Origin: Litorimonas haliclonae
GTDB taxonomy: Bacteria; Pseudomonadota; Alphaproteobacteria; Caulobacterales; Maricaulaceae
Direction: 5' to 3'
Assembly (NCBI RefSeq): GCF_965138505.1
Contig: NZ_CBCSCO010000003.1
Coordinates: 186,001-250,000, forward strand
DNA: 64,000 nt
The position numbers and the translations under genes are program-made. The notes below the pieces were generated by a model. It worked only from the letters and a program-made list of their open reading frames with translations. It ran no database searches and was not told the DNA's origin. Of the stretch, positions 26,490-34,312 are shown one piece after another (the first letter of the stretch is position 1; the number at the start of each line of letters is the position of its first letter).

Positions 26490-26948
26490 TGGTCGACAAA
26501 AAAGATGAGATTATAAAACGCTAAAGATGAGATTATAAAACGCTTTCAACTTCTGAAATATTTATACGGAGAGTTAGCAATCGTTGCATTGGGCTTAGGC
26601 GTTTTTACAACAGCCCCGAAAGCAATTTTTTTCTTAATTGTATTTGCCTGTCTGCTTATAATTCATTTTCTGTTTTCAAAGCTGTTTAACTCTCATGGCA
26701 GTGATTATTCAGGCCGTCGGCAGAATGTTAAAAACTATGGACCTCCGGGTATCATAGCATTTTGCGGCTTGTTGATCGCTTTAGGGGGTGGGCTATTGGC
26801 GTTTTATGGCTTTCACCGTAATTTTTGGTCAACGATGATGATAGCTTTAGGGTCTAATTGTCTATTTTTCTTTTTATATTCGTTCAAACATATCGAAAAT
26901 TTAAAAAGAGAGCTGAAATTCTTATTGCTTAGGTCGTCAATTTTCTAA
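26489..26948 (+). pseudogene. Membrane-protein gene broken by a 22-bp tandem duplication
   Basis: An ATG at 26489, overlapping the sufA stop, opens a frame that ends after 11 codons (MVDKKDEIIKR then TAA). A perfect tandem copy of 22 bases (26501-26522 and 26523-26544) causes this: 22 is not a multiple of three. Removing one copy joins the frame precisely to the long downstream frame, restoring about 145 residues that read MVDKKDEIIKRFQLLKYLYG and onward. The restored protein has about four membrane helices (including PGIIAFCGLLIALGGGLLAF) and a basic C-terminus. A shortened product might start at TTG 26589 (119 residues). Function unknown. Confidence 0.8.
26501..26544 (+). repeat. Perfect 22-bp tandem duplication
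   Basis: Two adjacent, identical copies of 22 bases beginning AAAGATGAGATTATAAAACG and ending CT. It lies inside the last reading frame of the SUF operon and shifts it. Identity of the copies suggests a recent slippage event. Confidence 0.97.
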
Positions 26949-27036
26949 ATGCCTCTACTGCTTTTTAAACAATAATTTAGGCACCTCAGCCAGCTATTTG
27001 CGGCTATCAAGGATTATAGATTCGCATGGAGGCTGT

Positions 27037-27927
27037 ATGAACGCGCGATCCCTGACGATCCCGAAAAGCTGGAAAACGCTAAGTTTCGGGAGTCTTTTTT
27101 CTGCTGTCATTTATCCTGTTCTAGGGTTGGCACTTTTAGTTACGCTTATTCTGGTGGGCTTATTAGTCCAGAGCCTGGATATGGTGTGGTGGTATTTGCC
27201 ATTGGGGCTCGCCGTCGTGGCTCTGTCTATCTTTGTTTGTAATGCAGGCATCGGGCCGCTGCACCGAATTATGCAGCACAAGGCCGGGGAACTTCGGGCG
27301 CCGGCTCAAATTCTCACTATGCTCAACCTCGTCATCGCCATGCAGGGAACCGTGCGCGAATGGGTCAATTATCACAGCCAGCATCATAGCTTTGCGGACA
27401 AGCCAGGCGACCCCCACAACCCGTTTGAGGGAAAGTTCTGGGCGTGGATAGGCTGGATCCTGTGGCGGGATGAAAATGACAATCGTCGTCCCATGGCTTT
27501 GTGGCTTCGGCAAAATCCGATCGTGGTCTGGATGGATCGGTTTTATCATTCGATTTCGCTCATTGTCCATTTAGCCATTCCCGCGGTTATATACCTTATT
27601 GTCTGGATGAGCGGCGGGTCTCTTATTCTGACCGGAATCTTACATGGCTGCGTCATCATTGGGCGGGCAATTCAGTTCCACGCCACCACTTATGGCATTA
27701 ACGTATTAGGACACCTCTCAACTCCGAAATGGGCGGATTACGCCATGGCGCTTTTGACAGGCGGGGAAGCCTTTCACGATCACCACCATGATGAGCCGCA
27801 ATCCGCGCTGCATTTGCCGCGCAAAGGGTTCTGGAACCGGGTTTTCGATTATAATGGGACGATATTGCTGGTATTTGAAAAATTGGGGTGGGTCAAAGAT
27901 TTAAAAATCGCTCCACGATTTGCTTGA
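27037..27927 (+). CDS. Fatty acid (acyl-CoA type) desaturase
   Basis: Membrane di-iron enzyme that adds a double bond to acyl chains, probably delta-9. 296 residues from the ATG at 27037, with GGAGG four bases before it. The three histidine boxes are present: HRIMQH, HSQHH and HDHHH. Two pairs of hydrophobic helices flank them (about 22-60 and 170-205). It looks like the short bacterial stearoyl-CoA desaturase form without cytochrome b5. It is transcribed in the SUF direction but separated by about 90 bases, so it may be independent. Confidence 0.88.
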   Translation: MNARSLTIPKSWKTLSFGSLFSAVIYPVLGLALLVTLILVGLLVQSLDMVWWYLPLGLAVVALSIFVCNAGIGPLHRIMQHKAGELRAPAQILTMLNLVIAMQGTVREWVNYHSQHHSFADKPGDPHNPFEGKFWAWIGWILWRDENDNRRPMALWLRQNPIVVWMDRFYHSISLIVHLAIPAVIYLIVWMSGGSLILTGILHGCVIIGRAIQFHATTYGINVLGHLSTPKWADYAMALLTGGEAFHDHHHDEPQSALHLPRKGFWNRVFDYNGTILLVFEKLGWVKDLKIAPRFA

Positions 27928-27977
27928 TAGATTTTGACAGGGATTGCCTGAACAGGGAGGGTCATCAAAAATATAAA

Positions 27978-27995
27978 TGTAACCTTGACGTTACA
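27978..27995. promoter_or_regulatory. Operator dyad 1 of the XRE module, with -35
   Basis: TGTAAC, six bases, GTTACA: a perfect dyad of 18 bases. TTGACG at 27985-27990 inside it is a good -35. The matching -10 (TATATG, 28008-28013) is 17 bases downstream and touches dyad 2. Confidence 0.75.
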
Positions 27996-28011
27996 ATACG
28001 GGCTCTTTATA

Positions 28012-28029
28012 TGTAACCTATACGTTACA
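28012..28029. promoter_or_regulatory. Operator dyad 2 of the XRE module
   Basis: A second perfect TGTAAC-N6-GTTACA dyad, 34 bases centre to centre from the first and ending 13 bases before the ATG, just ahead of the AAAGGAG ribosome site. Likely bound by the small XRE protein encoded downstream. Confidence 0.75.
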
Positions 28030-28042
28030 CAAAGGAGCTCTC

Positions 28043-28492
28043 ATGGCAAAGGTTGAAAATACAGAAAATTTATCACGGCAGAGGGCGCTGATCCTCATGT
28101 TTCTCGGCTCGACCTATCTCGTTTGGCAGGTGCCAAGTATGGATTGGATCGCAGATGCAAACTCGGCCACACGGAGCTGGGCGGATAACATCGCCGATGC
28201 TGGTCAAATTTTATGGGCTTTAGCGTTACTGGTCTTAGTGGTCAGAGGAAAACGGATGTTCAAACGCTTGTCTTCGTCCGCTCAGGCCGTCTTGGAAGAT
28301 GACCTCGTGAAAGCACACCGCAATACATCACTAAAAATAGGTTACCTCATCTTGATGATGGCCATTTTAGGTTTGTTCCTTATGACCCGCTTCATCCCAA
28401 TGACAGGCAGCGACATGTCACGGCTGATTATGGCCATAGGCGTTGCCACCCCGCTCTATACTTTTGCCTTTTTGGAACTTCACGGTGCCTAA
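28043..28492 (+). CDS. Unknown four-helix membrane protein of an XRE pair
   Basis: A 149-residue protein with four predicted membrane helices at about residues 14-32, 52-70, 98-116 and 124-146. I recognise no catalytic motif. AAAGGAG precedes the ATG. It overlaps the following XRE gene by eight bases. Small membrane proteins paired with a YozG-like XRE regulator are widespread (for example the DUF2975 group), and this resembles that arrangement without my being able to name its family. Expression should be governed by the two dyads upstream. Confidence 0.82.
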   Translation: MAKVENTENLSRQRALILMFLGSTYLVWQVPSMDWIADANSATRSWADNIADAGQILWALALLVLVVRGKRMFKRLSSSAQAVLEDDLVKAHRNTSLKIGYLILMMAILGLFLMTRFIPMTGSDMSRLIMAIGVATPLYTFAFLELHGA

Positions 28493-28694
28493 TCATCCCG
28501 AGCTCGTGAATACTTTAACCCAATACCGCAAAGCGGCCGGGCTGACTCAGAGCGACTTGGCAGACAAAGTCAGCGTGAGCCGGAAGACGATCAATACGGT
28601 AGAAAACGGGGTGTTTGTCCCAACGACAATTTTATCCTTAAAATTGGCCCGGGCATTGGAAGTTAGCGTCGAAGATCTCTTCCAACTTCCGTAA
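28485..28694 (+). CDS. Small XRE-family regulator (YozG-like)
   Basis: A 69-residue protein that is almost only a helix-turn-helix domain: QYRKAAGLTQSDLADKVSVSRKTINTVENG followed by LKLARALEVSVEDLF, the HTH_3 signature (shown here in two parts of the same domain). Confidence 0.85.
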   Translation: MPNHPELVNTLTQYRKAAGLTQSDLADKVSVSRKTINTVENGVFVPTTILSLKLARALEVSVEDLFQLP

Positions 28695-28708
28695 CGCGTT
28701 CCGGCTAT

Positions 28709-28734
28709 AAAAAAGCCCCGCATTAGCGGGGCTT
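28709..28734. terminator. Rho-independent terminator between convergent genes
   Basis: The stem AAGCCCCGC/GCGGGGCTT with loop ATTA has an A run on its left side, so it is a strong terminator for the minus-strand hemerythrin-like gene and may also end the XRE transcript. Confidence 0.8.
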
Positions 28735-28757
28735 AAAGTAACTATGCTTAGCTAAAC

Positions 28758-29213
28758 TTACGCAGCAGATTCCTGCTTTTTCTCTTCTTTGGGTTTTCGT
28801 TCATTAAAATCTTCAAGCATTTCTTTCTCTTCGGATTTCTTGAAGAGTTTCTTGGCCTTTGGAAAGAACCCGGCTTCCTCTTCATCGACGTGATGGATAA
28901 CCTTGTGAGCGAGTTTCTCGAATTTCTTCAGCCATAGATCTTCAGATTGATCCATGATGTCTAATTCCGAGATCATTTCGTGCATTTCTTGATGCTCTTC
29001 GACCGCATGGCGCGTTTCGTCTGTGCCGTCAGGGTCTCGCATCAATTCTGAATAAAAAGCTTGCTCTTCAGCTGAAGCGTGAGCTTCCAGTTCGACCTTT
29101 AGATCTCTCCAAAGTTCAGAACGATTCTTCGACCCGTTCTGGGTCTTTTTGATTTTCTCTATCAGGTCGCGTTGTTTGTCGTGATCTTTTTCAAGTCTAG
29201 TATAAATTGACAT
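28758..29213 (-). CDS. Hemerythrin-like (HHE) domain protein
   Basis: A 151-residue HHE protein of the kind that binds a di-iron centre and senses or carries oxygen or NO. Likely ligands are the His in KDHDKQRD, ELEAHASAEE, VEEHQEMHE and KVIHHVDEEE. The C-terminus is a long charged Lys/Glu tail. The ATG at 29213 (MSIYTRLEKD) has AGAGGAG upstream; a longer frame to 29279 is not supported by a ribosome site. It lies 78 bases downstream of rpoH on the same strand, so it may be part of a stress transcript. Confidence 0.85.
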   Translation of the reverse strand: MSIYTRLEKDHDKQRDLIEKIKKTQNGSKNRSELWRDLKVELEAHASAEEQAFYSELMRDPDGTDETRHAVEEHQEMHEMISELDIMDQSEDLWLKKFEKLAHKVIHHVDEEEAGFFPKAKKLFKKSEEKEMLEDFNERKPKEEKKQESAA

Positions 29214-29291
29214 GTCTACTCCTCTAAATATCTGCTTGCGAAAAGAACGGGCAGAGAAGGGCGTAGTTCCCAAAATCACGAAATATTAGAC

Positions 29292-30257
29292 TTACCCTTC
29301 AATATAGCCTTTGGCTTCTGTTGCAGCGAGCATGGCTTCTTGAAGCTTCTCAAAAGCACGCCCTTCGATTTGGCGAATCCGTTCTCGGCTGACGTCATAA
29401 ATCCCGGCTAAATCCTCTAATGTCATAGGCTCGTCAGAAAGTTTTCGCTTCATGATAATGTCGCGCTCCCGATCATTTAAGTCGGCCATGGCTTCGTGGA
29501 GAAGCTCCATACGCTCATCATGTTCCTGGGATTGACCCAATTCTTCTTCTTGGGAATCTGCCTCGTCTTGCAACCATTCCTGCCATTCGGCGGTCCCATC
29601 ATCGCCGCCGATAGTTACATTCAAAGACGCATCCCCCCCTCCGGACATACGACGGTTCATCGAGTGAACCTCATCCACCTTCACATTGAGGGTTGTTGCT
29701 ATCTTCTCGACATGTTCAGGCGTGAGGTCACCGTCTTCAACTGCCTTCATTTCGCCCTTCAAGCGTCTGAGATTAAAAAATAATTTTTTCTGCGCGGCGG
29801 TTGTGCCCATTTTAACAAGTGACCAAGACCGCAGGACGTATTCCTGAATAGCGGCGCGAATCCACCACATTGCATAAGTAGAGAGACGAAAACCCTTGTC
29901 CGGATCGAACTTCTTGACTGCTTGCATAAGGCCCACATTGCCTTCGGAAATGACTTCTCCGATAGGAAGGCCGTATCCCCGGTACCCCATAGCAATTTTT
30001 GCCACTAATCTAAGATGGGAGGTTACCATCCTCTCCGCAGCCTCTGTGTCGCCGCGTTCCGTCCAGCGCTTAGCGAGCATGAATTCCTCATCGCGCTCTA
30101 GCATTGGAAACTTACGGATTTCTTGTAAATAGCTATTCAGGCCCTGTTCTGGAGACAAAGCCGTAGAAAGGCTTAAATTGCCTGTATAGGCCGCGTCGCC
30201 TTTGCTTGGATCGGTCGTGTCTTTGCCGGCTGGTAATGTGGTTTTGGCATCCGCCAT
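29292..30257 (-). CDS. rpoH: RNA polymerase heat-shock sigma factor
   Basis: Sigma-32-type factor directing heat-shock transcription. 321 residues with an N-terminal extension of about 38 residues. Region 2 is at about 75-150 (EGNVGLMQAVKKFDP, FRLSTYAMWWIR). The RpoH box reads QKKLFFNLRRLK, which separates it from RpoD. Region 4 carries SRERIRQIEGRAFEKL. GGGAG precedes the ATG. rluD upstream in the same direction is the usual alphaproteobacterial neighbour. Confidence 0.95.
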   Translation of the reverse strand: MADAKTTLPAGKDTTDPSKGDAAYTGNLSLSTALSPEQGLNSYLQEIRKFPMLERDEEFMLAKRWTERGDTEAAERMVTSHLRLVAKIAMGYRGYGLPIGEVISEGNVGLMQAVKKFDPDKGFRLSTYAMWWIRAAIQEYVLRSWSLVKMGTTAAQKKLFFNLRRLKGEMKAVEDGDLTPEHVEKIATTLNVKVDEVHSMNRRMSGGGDASLNVTIGGDDGTAEWQEWLQDEADSQEEELGQSQEHDERMELLHEAMADLNDRERDIIMKRKLSDEPMTLEDLAGIYDVSRERIRQIEGRAFEKLQEAMLAATEAKGYIEG

Positions 30258-30361
30258 TTAGGGCTCCCAGTAGAGAAATTGAGGCTTACATATAAGATAC
30301 GCAAATGGCGTTTAAAGGTTCAAAGGCGATTAATTGACGAACGCTTTTCCATTCGCTTGGA

Positions 30362-31426
30362 TTACCCTCTCTCTAAACCCGAAAGCGCTTCATATAAGCT
30401 TAGCATATCAGGGGGCAGATCAGCATCAAATGTCATCAACTCTTTTGTGAGCGGGTGAAGAAATCCGAGATGTTTGGCGTGCAGAGCCTGTCTTTTGAAT
30501 ACGAAGATCGCTTCTCTCAGCGCGGCTTCGTCTGGTTTGTTGGCCGTCAGGAAACCGCGCTGGTTTCCATATAATGGGTCACCTAGAAGCGGGGCATTAA
30601 TGGCGGCCATGTGAACCCGGATTTGATGAGTGCGTCCCGTTTCCAACTGACAGTCTAGCTGACTGACCTTAGGGGTGCCAATAGCGGCATGGGCTTTTTG
30701 GCCAAATCCTTTTACATATTTGTAGTGCGTTATTGCATGACGGCCATGCTCCGACATATCGATGGCGCCTAGAGTCCCCCTAACAACGGCTTGTTTTTTT
30801 CGATCGGTAGCAGACCTTGCCAAGCGACTCTCAACCGTTCCGGAGCGCGGTTTCGGCGCGCCCCTCACAAAACAGGTATAGACCCGTTCAATCGTATGTT
30901 TAGCAAATTGCTTTGAGAGATAGCGATGCGCCCGATCCGTTTTTGCCACGACTAAAAGCCCGGATGTGTCCTTGTCCAATCTGTGAACAATCCCGGGACG
31001 CATCACTCCGCCAATACCGGAAAGCGTATCTTTACAATGATAAAGTAGTGCGTTCACTAGGGTCGCGGAACGGGAGCCGGGGGCCGGATGCACCGTCATT
31101 CCCGCGGGTTTGTTGACAACTATGAGTTGGTCATCCTCAAAAACGATATCAAGAGCGATGTCTTCAGGGGTCGGCGTGTCGTCCACCAATGCCGGAACGA
31201 GGAGGGCGTATTCGTGCTCCGCTTTAACTTTGTGTGTCCCGCTGGTCAGTATGTCCCCATCTATTCTAACATGACCCGCTTGGAGAAGGTCTTTGACGCG
31301 AGAACGGGAAAGGCCTGTCCAGTTGCTAAGCCATTTATCCAATCGCTCTCCGGCCACATCCGATGTGGCCTCTAGCGATTGCCAGCGGGGTTTATCAGAA
31401 GAAATAGGAGTGGGCCGATCAGTCAT
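30362..31426 (-). CDS. rluD: 23S rRNA pseudouridine synthase, RluD/RluA family
   Basis: Converts uridines of 23S rRNA (helix 69 in E. coli) to pseudouridine. 354 residues: an S4 RNA-binding domain (about 28-85), then the catalytic domain with HRLDKDTSG, where Asp151 is the nucleophile, and the C-terminal QLETGRTHQIRVH motif. The two substrates RluD and RluC cannot be separated from sequence alone, but the rpoH neighbour favours RluD. A 104-base gap separates it from rpoH. Confidence 0.92.
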   Translation of the reverse strand: MTDRPTPISSDKPRWQSLEATSDVAGERLDKWLSNWTGLSRSRVKDLLQAGHVRIDGDILTSGTHKVKAEHEYALLVPALVDDTPTPEDIALDIVFEDDQLIVVNKPAGMTVHPAPGSRSATLVNALLYHCKDTLSGIGGVMRPGIVHRLDKDTSGLLVVAKTDRAHRYLSKQFAKHTIERVYTCFVRGAPKPRSGTVESRLARSATDRKKQAVVRGTLGAIDMSEHGRHAITHYKYVKGFGQKAHAAIGTPKVSQLDCQLETGRTHQIRVHMAAINAPLLGDPLYGNQRGFLTANKPDEAALREAIFVFKRQALHAKHLGFLHPLTKELMTFDADLPPDMLSLYEALSGLERG

Positions 31427-31579
31427 AAAAAGGGTTTATACGCTTGTGGCTAATTCGCAACACTCCATTGAAATCAATCAACATTGGACTTGCGTTGATT
31501 CAGAGCTTTCGATAGCAATTAAATTAATTATCGGTCATCTGAATCGATATAATGTTCCAACAATAAGGATCCGGGAAAC

Positions 31580-34204
31580 ATGTTTAAGAAATCACTTCTT
31601 ATCAGTGGTGCAACGCTTCTTGCCACTACAATTGCCGCGCCAGCTTACGCGCAAGTCGACGATGAAATTATCGTAACGGCAACGAAGCGAACACAAACTC
31701 TTCAAGAAACCCCTGTTGCAGTAACTGTGACCTCATCTGATACAATTGAGAAAGCACAAATTCTTGATGTTAAAGACCTTCAATCCGTTGTTCCGACATT
31801 TCGTGTTTCACAACTTCAGAATACGGCCAATACAACGCTGACTATCCGCGGTTTCGGTAACGGCGGCAACAATTACGGCATCGAGCCGGCAGTTGGACTT
31901 TTCATCGACGGAGTATATCGCTCTCGCGCCGCAGCGCAGATTAGTGACCTTCCAGCGCTTGAGCGTGTTGAAGTCCTTTCCGGCCCTCAGTCTACCTTAT
32001 TTGGTAAAAACGCGTCTGCCGGTGTTGTCAGCATTGTGACTGAAAAGCCTCAGTTTGAAACTCAGGGCTATGTTGAAGGCGGATACGGCAATTACAACCA
32101 GAATTATGCTAAGGGATATATTACTGGGGCCGTTGCTGAGAACGTTGCTGTAAGCTTAGGCGGCGGTTATCAAAAACGTGACGGATACTTTGACAACACT
32201 GGCGGCGGCGGCGATGAGCTCAATAATGTTGACCGCTTCAACCTTCGCGGGCAGATTTTATGGGAGCCGACCGACGCGCTTTCTGTTCGTTTGATTGGTG
32301 ATTTAAGTGATTTGTCAGAAAATTGCTGCGGCACAGGCGTCGCGATTGAAGGCCCTCTCGGCGCGGGTCAACCGACTGCCGGACAAGTTATTGCTTCATT
32401 AGGTGGGCAGCAACCGTCCGCCAATAACCAATTCTCCTATCAAACATTTACGAATAGCGAGACATTGAACCAGATCACGGATAGCGGTTTCTCGGGTCAA
32501 ATCGATTATGATTTTGGCAATATGACGCTGACATCCATTACGGCAATTAGGAAGACGGATTCGTCTTTTGTAAGTGACTCAGATTTCAACTCTCTCGACC
32601 TTTTGGCCGATACGAACCAAGAAAACATTCTTGATACATTTACCCAAGAAATTCGTTTGTCATCCAATGGCGGCAACCGTCTGGAGTGGATGATCGGCGG
32701 CTATTACTTTGACGAAACAATTGAGCAGGAATCTGGACTAATCTACGGTGAAGACCTCCGGAGCTACCTTGATATATTATCAGGTGGACAATTAGGCGGC
32801 ATAGAGCAAATTCTTGGTTTTGCTCCAGGCACGTTCTTTGCAGATGAGACAGCAATTATTGAGAACTCCCGTCAGGAAGACAAAGCCTATTCAGCCTTTG
32901 GTACGCTTGACTTTAATGTTACAGACCGGCTTACTCTGACGGTAGGCGGTAACTATACTAACGATGAAAAAAATGTCTCAGCCAGCGCGGTTAATGGCGA
33001 CGTCTTTAGTAATCTGGATTTCCAAGGTGCTGACGGCGTTCAAGTTGTCTCAACAACTGTCTTCTTAAATGGTCAAGCGCCTATACCAGGGGTTCTTCCA
33101 GGGGGAATTCCAAGCTTTATGGCCGCTTTCGGTCTCCCGCCAACCCCAGAGAATATAAACTTAATCGCAAGCGGCGGCGCTGGTATGGCAGCGCAAGCAG
33201 CGTTTGGTCAGTATAATGCTGGTGTTCAAGCTTTCTCACAAGCTGCCGTTTCTAATCCAGCTACGAACCCGCTTGCTCCATTGTTTGCATTACAGTTCCA
33301 GCCTCAGTTCGTGGACTTTCCGAACTCTGTTGAAGAAGGCCGTACGCAGGATGACGACTTTACCTATACGTTGAAGGCAGCATATGAAGTCAGTGATAAC
33401 CTCAATGTTTATGGTAGTTACGCTACTGGATTTAAAGCATCGTCTTGGAACCTGACCCGTGACTCTCGTCCATTCATTGAAGATGCCGCAGCGCTACAGG
33501 CGGCTGGGTTATTGCCGAATAATTACGTGCCTTCAACAGGACGTAATTTCGGGACACGCTTCTCTAACCCAGAGACTGTGGAAGTCTTTGAAATCGGTTT
33601 GAAAGCCCGATTTGAAAGAGGCGCCATAAACATCGCTCTCTTCGATCAAACAGTTGACAATTTCCAGTCAACAATCTTCCAAGGCACAGGTTTTGTTCTG
33701 GCTAATGCCGGAGCGCAGTCCACTCAGGGCATCGAGTTTGACTCAACCTTCACGCCTTTTGATCCATTAACATTGACTCTTGGCGCGGTTATTCAAGATC
33801 CGGTTTATGACTCATTTGTAGGTGCGCCAGGGCCGAATGGAACGACAGTCGACCTGTCTGGTGAAAAACCTGCTGGTATTAATGAGATCGCTCTAACGGC
33901 GTCAGCGACTTACACGCACCAATTTGAAAACGGCATGTCAGCCTATATTCGCGGTAACTATCAGTATGAAGATGAAGTGCAGATCGTTGACAACATTGCA
34001 GGCCTGACACGGGATACGCAATTGTTTAACGGCTCACTCGGCTTTGACTTCGATAATGGTGTAGAACTTCGTTTCTGGGGACGTAATCTGTTCAACCATG
34101 AAACATACACAAGTGCTTTCCCAGGTGTAGTTCAAGCTGGCACGGTTAATACTTATCCGAACCAGCCACGGACTTACGGCGTGGCTGCTCGGTACAGCTT
34201 CTAA
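31580..34204 (+). CDS. TonB-dependent outer-membrane receptor
   Basis: Energy-dependent outer-membrane importer; substrate unknown. 874 residues. The signal peptide ends at APAYAQ. The TonB box DEIIVTA follows, then the plug domain (about 40-155) with LTIRGFG and QSTLFGKNASAG. A 22-strand barrel ends in the typical aromatic residue (VAARYSF). A large alanine/proline-rich insert around residues 490-590 would form an external loop. AAGGA precedes the ATG and a good -10 (TATAAT, 31548-31553) lies upstream, though no clear -35 is seen. No transport partner genes are adjacent. It ends at a strong terminator. Confidence 0.94.
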   Translation: MFKKSLLISGATLLATTIAAPAYAQVDDEIIVTATKRTQTLQETPVAVTVTSSDTIEKAQILDVKDLQSVVPTFRVSQLQNTANTTLTIRGFGNGGNNYGIEPAVGLFIDGVYRSRAAAQISDLPALERVEVLSGPQSTLFGKNASAGVVSIVTEKPQFETQGYVEGGYGNYNQNYAKGYITGAVAENVAVSLGGGYQKRDGYFDNTGGGGDELNNVDRFNLRGQILWEPTDALSVRLIGDLSDLSENCCGTGVAIEGPLGAGQPTAGQVIASLGGQQPSANNQFSYQTFTNSETLNQITDSGFSGQIDYDFGNMTLTSITAIRKTDSSFVSDSDFNSLDLLADTNQENILDTFTQEIRLSSNGGNRLEWMIGGYYFDETIEQESGLIYGEDLRSYLDILSGGQLGGIEQILGFAPGTFFADETAIIENSRQEDKAYSAFGTLDFNVTDRLTLTVGGNYTNDEKNVSASAVNGDVFSNLDFQGADGVQVVSTTVFLNGQAPIPGVLPGGIPSFMAAFGLPPTPENINLIASGGAGMAAQAAFGQYNAGVQAFSQAAVSNPATNPLAPLFALQFQPQFVDFPNSVEEGRTQDDDFTYTLKAAYEVSDNLNVYGSYATGFKASSWNLTRDSRPFIEDAAALQAAGLLPNNYVPSTGRNFGTRFSNPETVEVFEIGLKARFERGAINIALFDQTVDNFQSTIFQGTGFVLANAGAQSTQGIEFDSTFTPFDPLTLTLGAVIQDPVYDSFVGAPGPNGTTVDLSGEKPAGINEIALTASATYTHQFENGMSAYIRGNYQYEDEVQIVDNIAGLTRDTQLFNGSLGFDFDNGVELRFWGRNLFNHETYTSAFPGVVQAGTVNTYPNQPRTYGVAARYSF

Positions 34205-34227
34205 AGACGTCTGTTCTACGGAATGAG

Positions 34228-34254
34228 AAACCGGGCCTCGTGCCCGGTTTTTTT
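34228..34254 (+). terminator. Rho-independent terminator of the TonB receptor
   Basis: The stem AACCGGGC/GCCCGGTT, with loop CTCGT, is followed by a run of T. Confidence 0.9.
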
Positions 34255-34312
34255 GTGTTCAACGTTATTACCAGAAACTACTTTTAGGTAATCGGCGGAG
34301 CTAAAATGATGT

